Assembly: GCA_028715965.1 (NCBI GenBank)
Contig: JAQUQS010000017.1
Location: forward strand, 1 to 35,319
Direction of reading: 5' to 3'
DNA from: Candidatus Omnitrophota bacterium
GTDB taxonomy: Bacteria > Omnitrophota > Gorgyraeia > Tantalellales > Tantalellaceae
DNA length: 35,319 bases
A model generated the notes under the pieces. The model saw nothing but the letters and a program-made list of their open reading frames with translations. It did no database searches and was not told the DNA's origin. Position 1 is the first letter of the stretch; every line of letters starts with the position of its first letter. Shown piece by piece: positions 35,303 to 35,319 of the stretch. The position numbers and the translations under genes are program-made.

Positions 35303-35319
35303 CAAAAAAACATACGCCT

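Noticed and set aside
35291-35305. A TTG start five codons upstream for moxR
   Set aside because: The purine-rich ribosome-binding site AAAGGGGG lies within this stretch and fits the ATG at 35288-35290.

Overview
This window is almost entirely coding and almost entirely on the minus strand. The only gaps of any size are two AT-rich spacers (221-534 and 25246-25507). It most resembles a chromosome segment from an uncultured bacterium of the Omnitrophota or a nearby PVC-type lineage. That placement is an inference from two things: a giant secreted/membrane gene with a peculiar long leader, and a complete Bat-type MoxR/DUF58/VWA operon. No rRNA or other phylogenetic marker is present. No tRNA, rRNA, CRISPR array, insertion sequence or prophage gene was seen.

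Layout, in the direction of transcription (right to left). First comes a tight eight-gene operon (35290 down to 25508): MoxR AAA+ ATPase, DUF58 protein, a BatD-like membrane protein, BatA (VWA), BatB (VWA), a TPR protein with a huge Gln/Gly-rich tail (BatC-like), BatD, and BatE (TPR + two membrane helices + SH3-like domain). Neighbouring genes overlap by 4-8 bp or lie 0-27 bp apart, so translational coupling is likely. By family knowledge, the MoxR ATPase probably remodels a membrane complex of VWA proteins, and BatC/D/E present periplasmic TPR, beta and SH3 modules. The operon is usually called aerotolerance-related, but its real role is envelope stress or homeostasis and is poorly defined.

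Second is a single 24.7-kb open reading frame (25245 down to 535) encoding 8,236 residues (roughly 0.9 MDa). Its first ~3,400 residues carry a long-leader signal, a TraB/TIKI-like module, an HExxE-type motif, coiled-coil regions and a clearly recognisable but expanded SecA-type motor with all main helicase motifs. A Pro/Gly linker near residue 3,420 separates this from a C-terminal part made of four clusters of membrane helices alternating with very long TPR/helical-repeat stretches. The protein ends in a receiver-like segment.

Third, at the left edge, positions 220 to 1 hold the first 73 codons of another gene that runs off the window. Its leader aligns without gaps, residue for residue, with that of the giant protein (Arg43, Arg45, Lys49, Phe59, Gln62-Gln63, Tyr66). 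So at least two long-leader proteins are encoded in tandem. The most interesting candidate system is this pair, and especially a SecA-like motor embedded in a protein whose leader predicts export.
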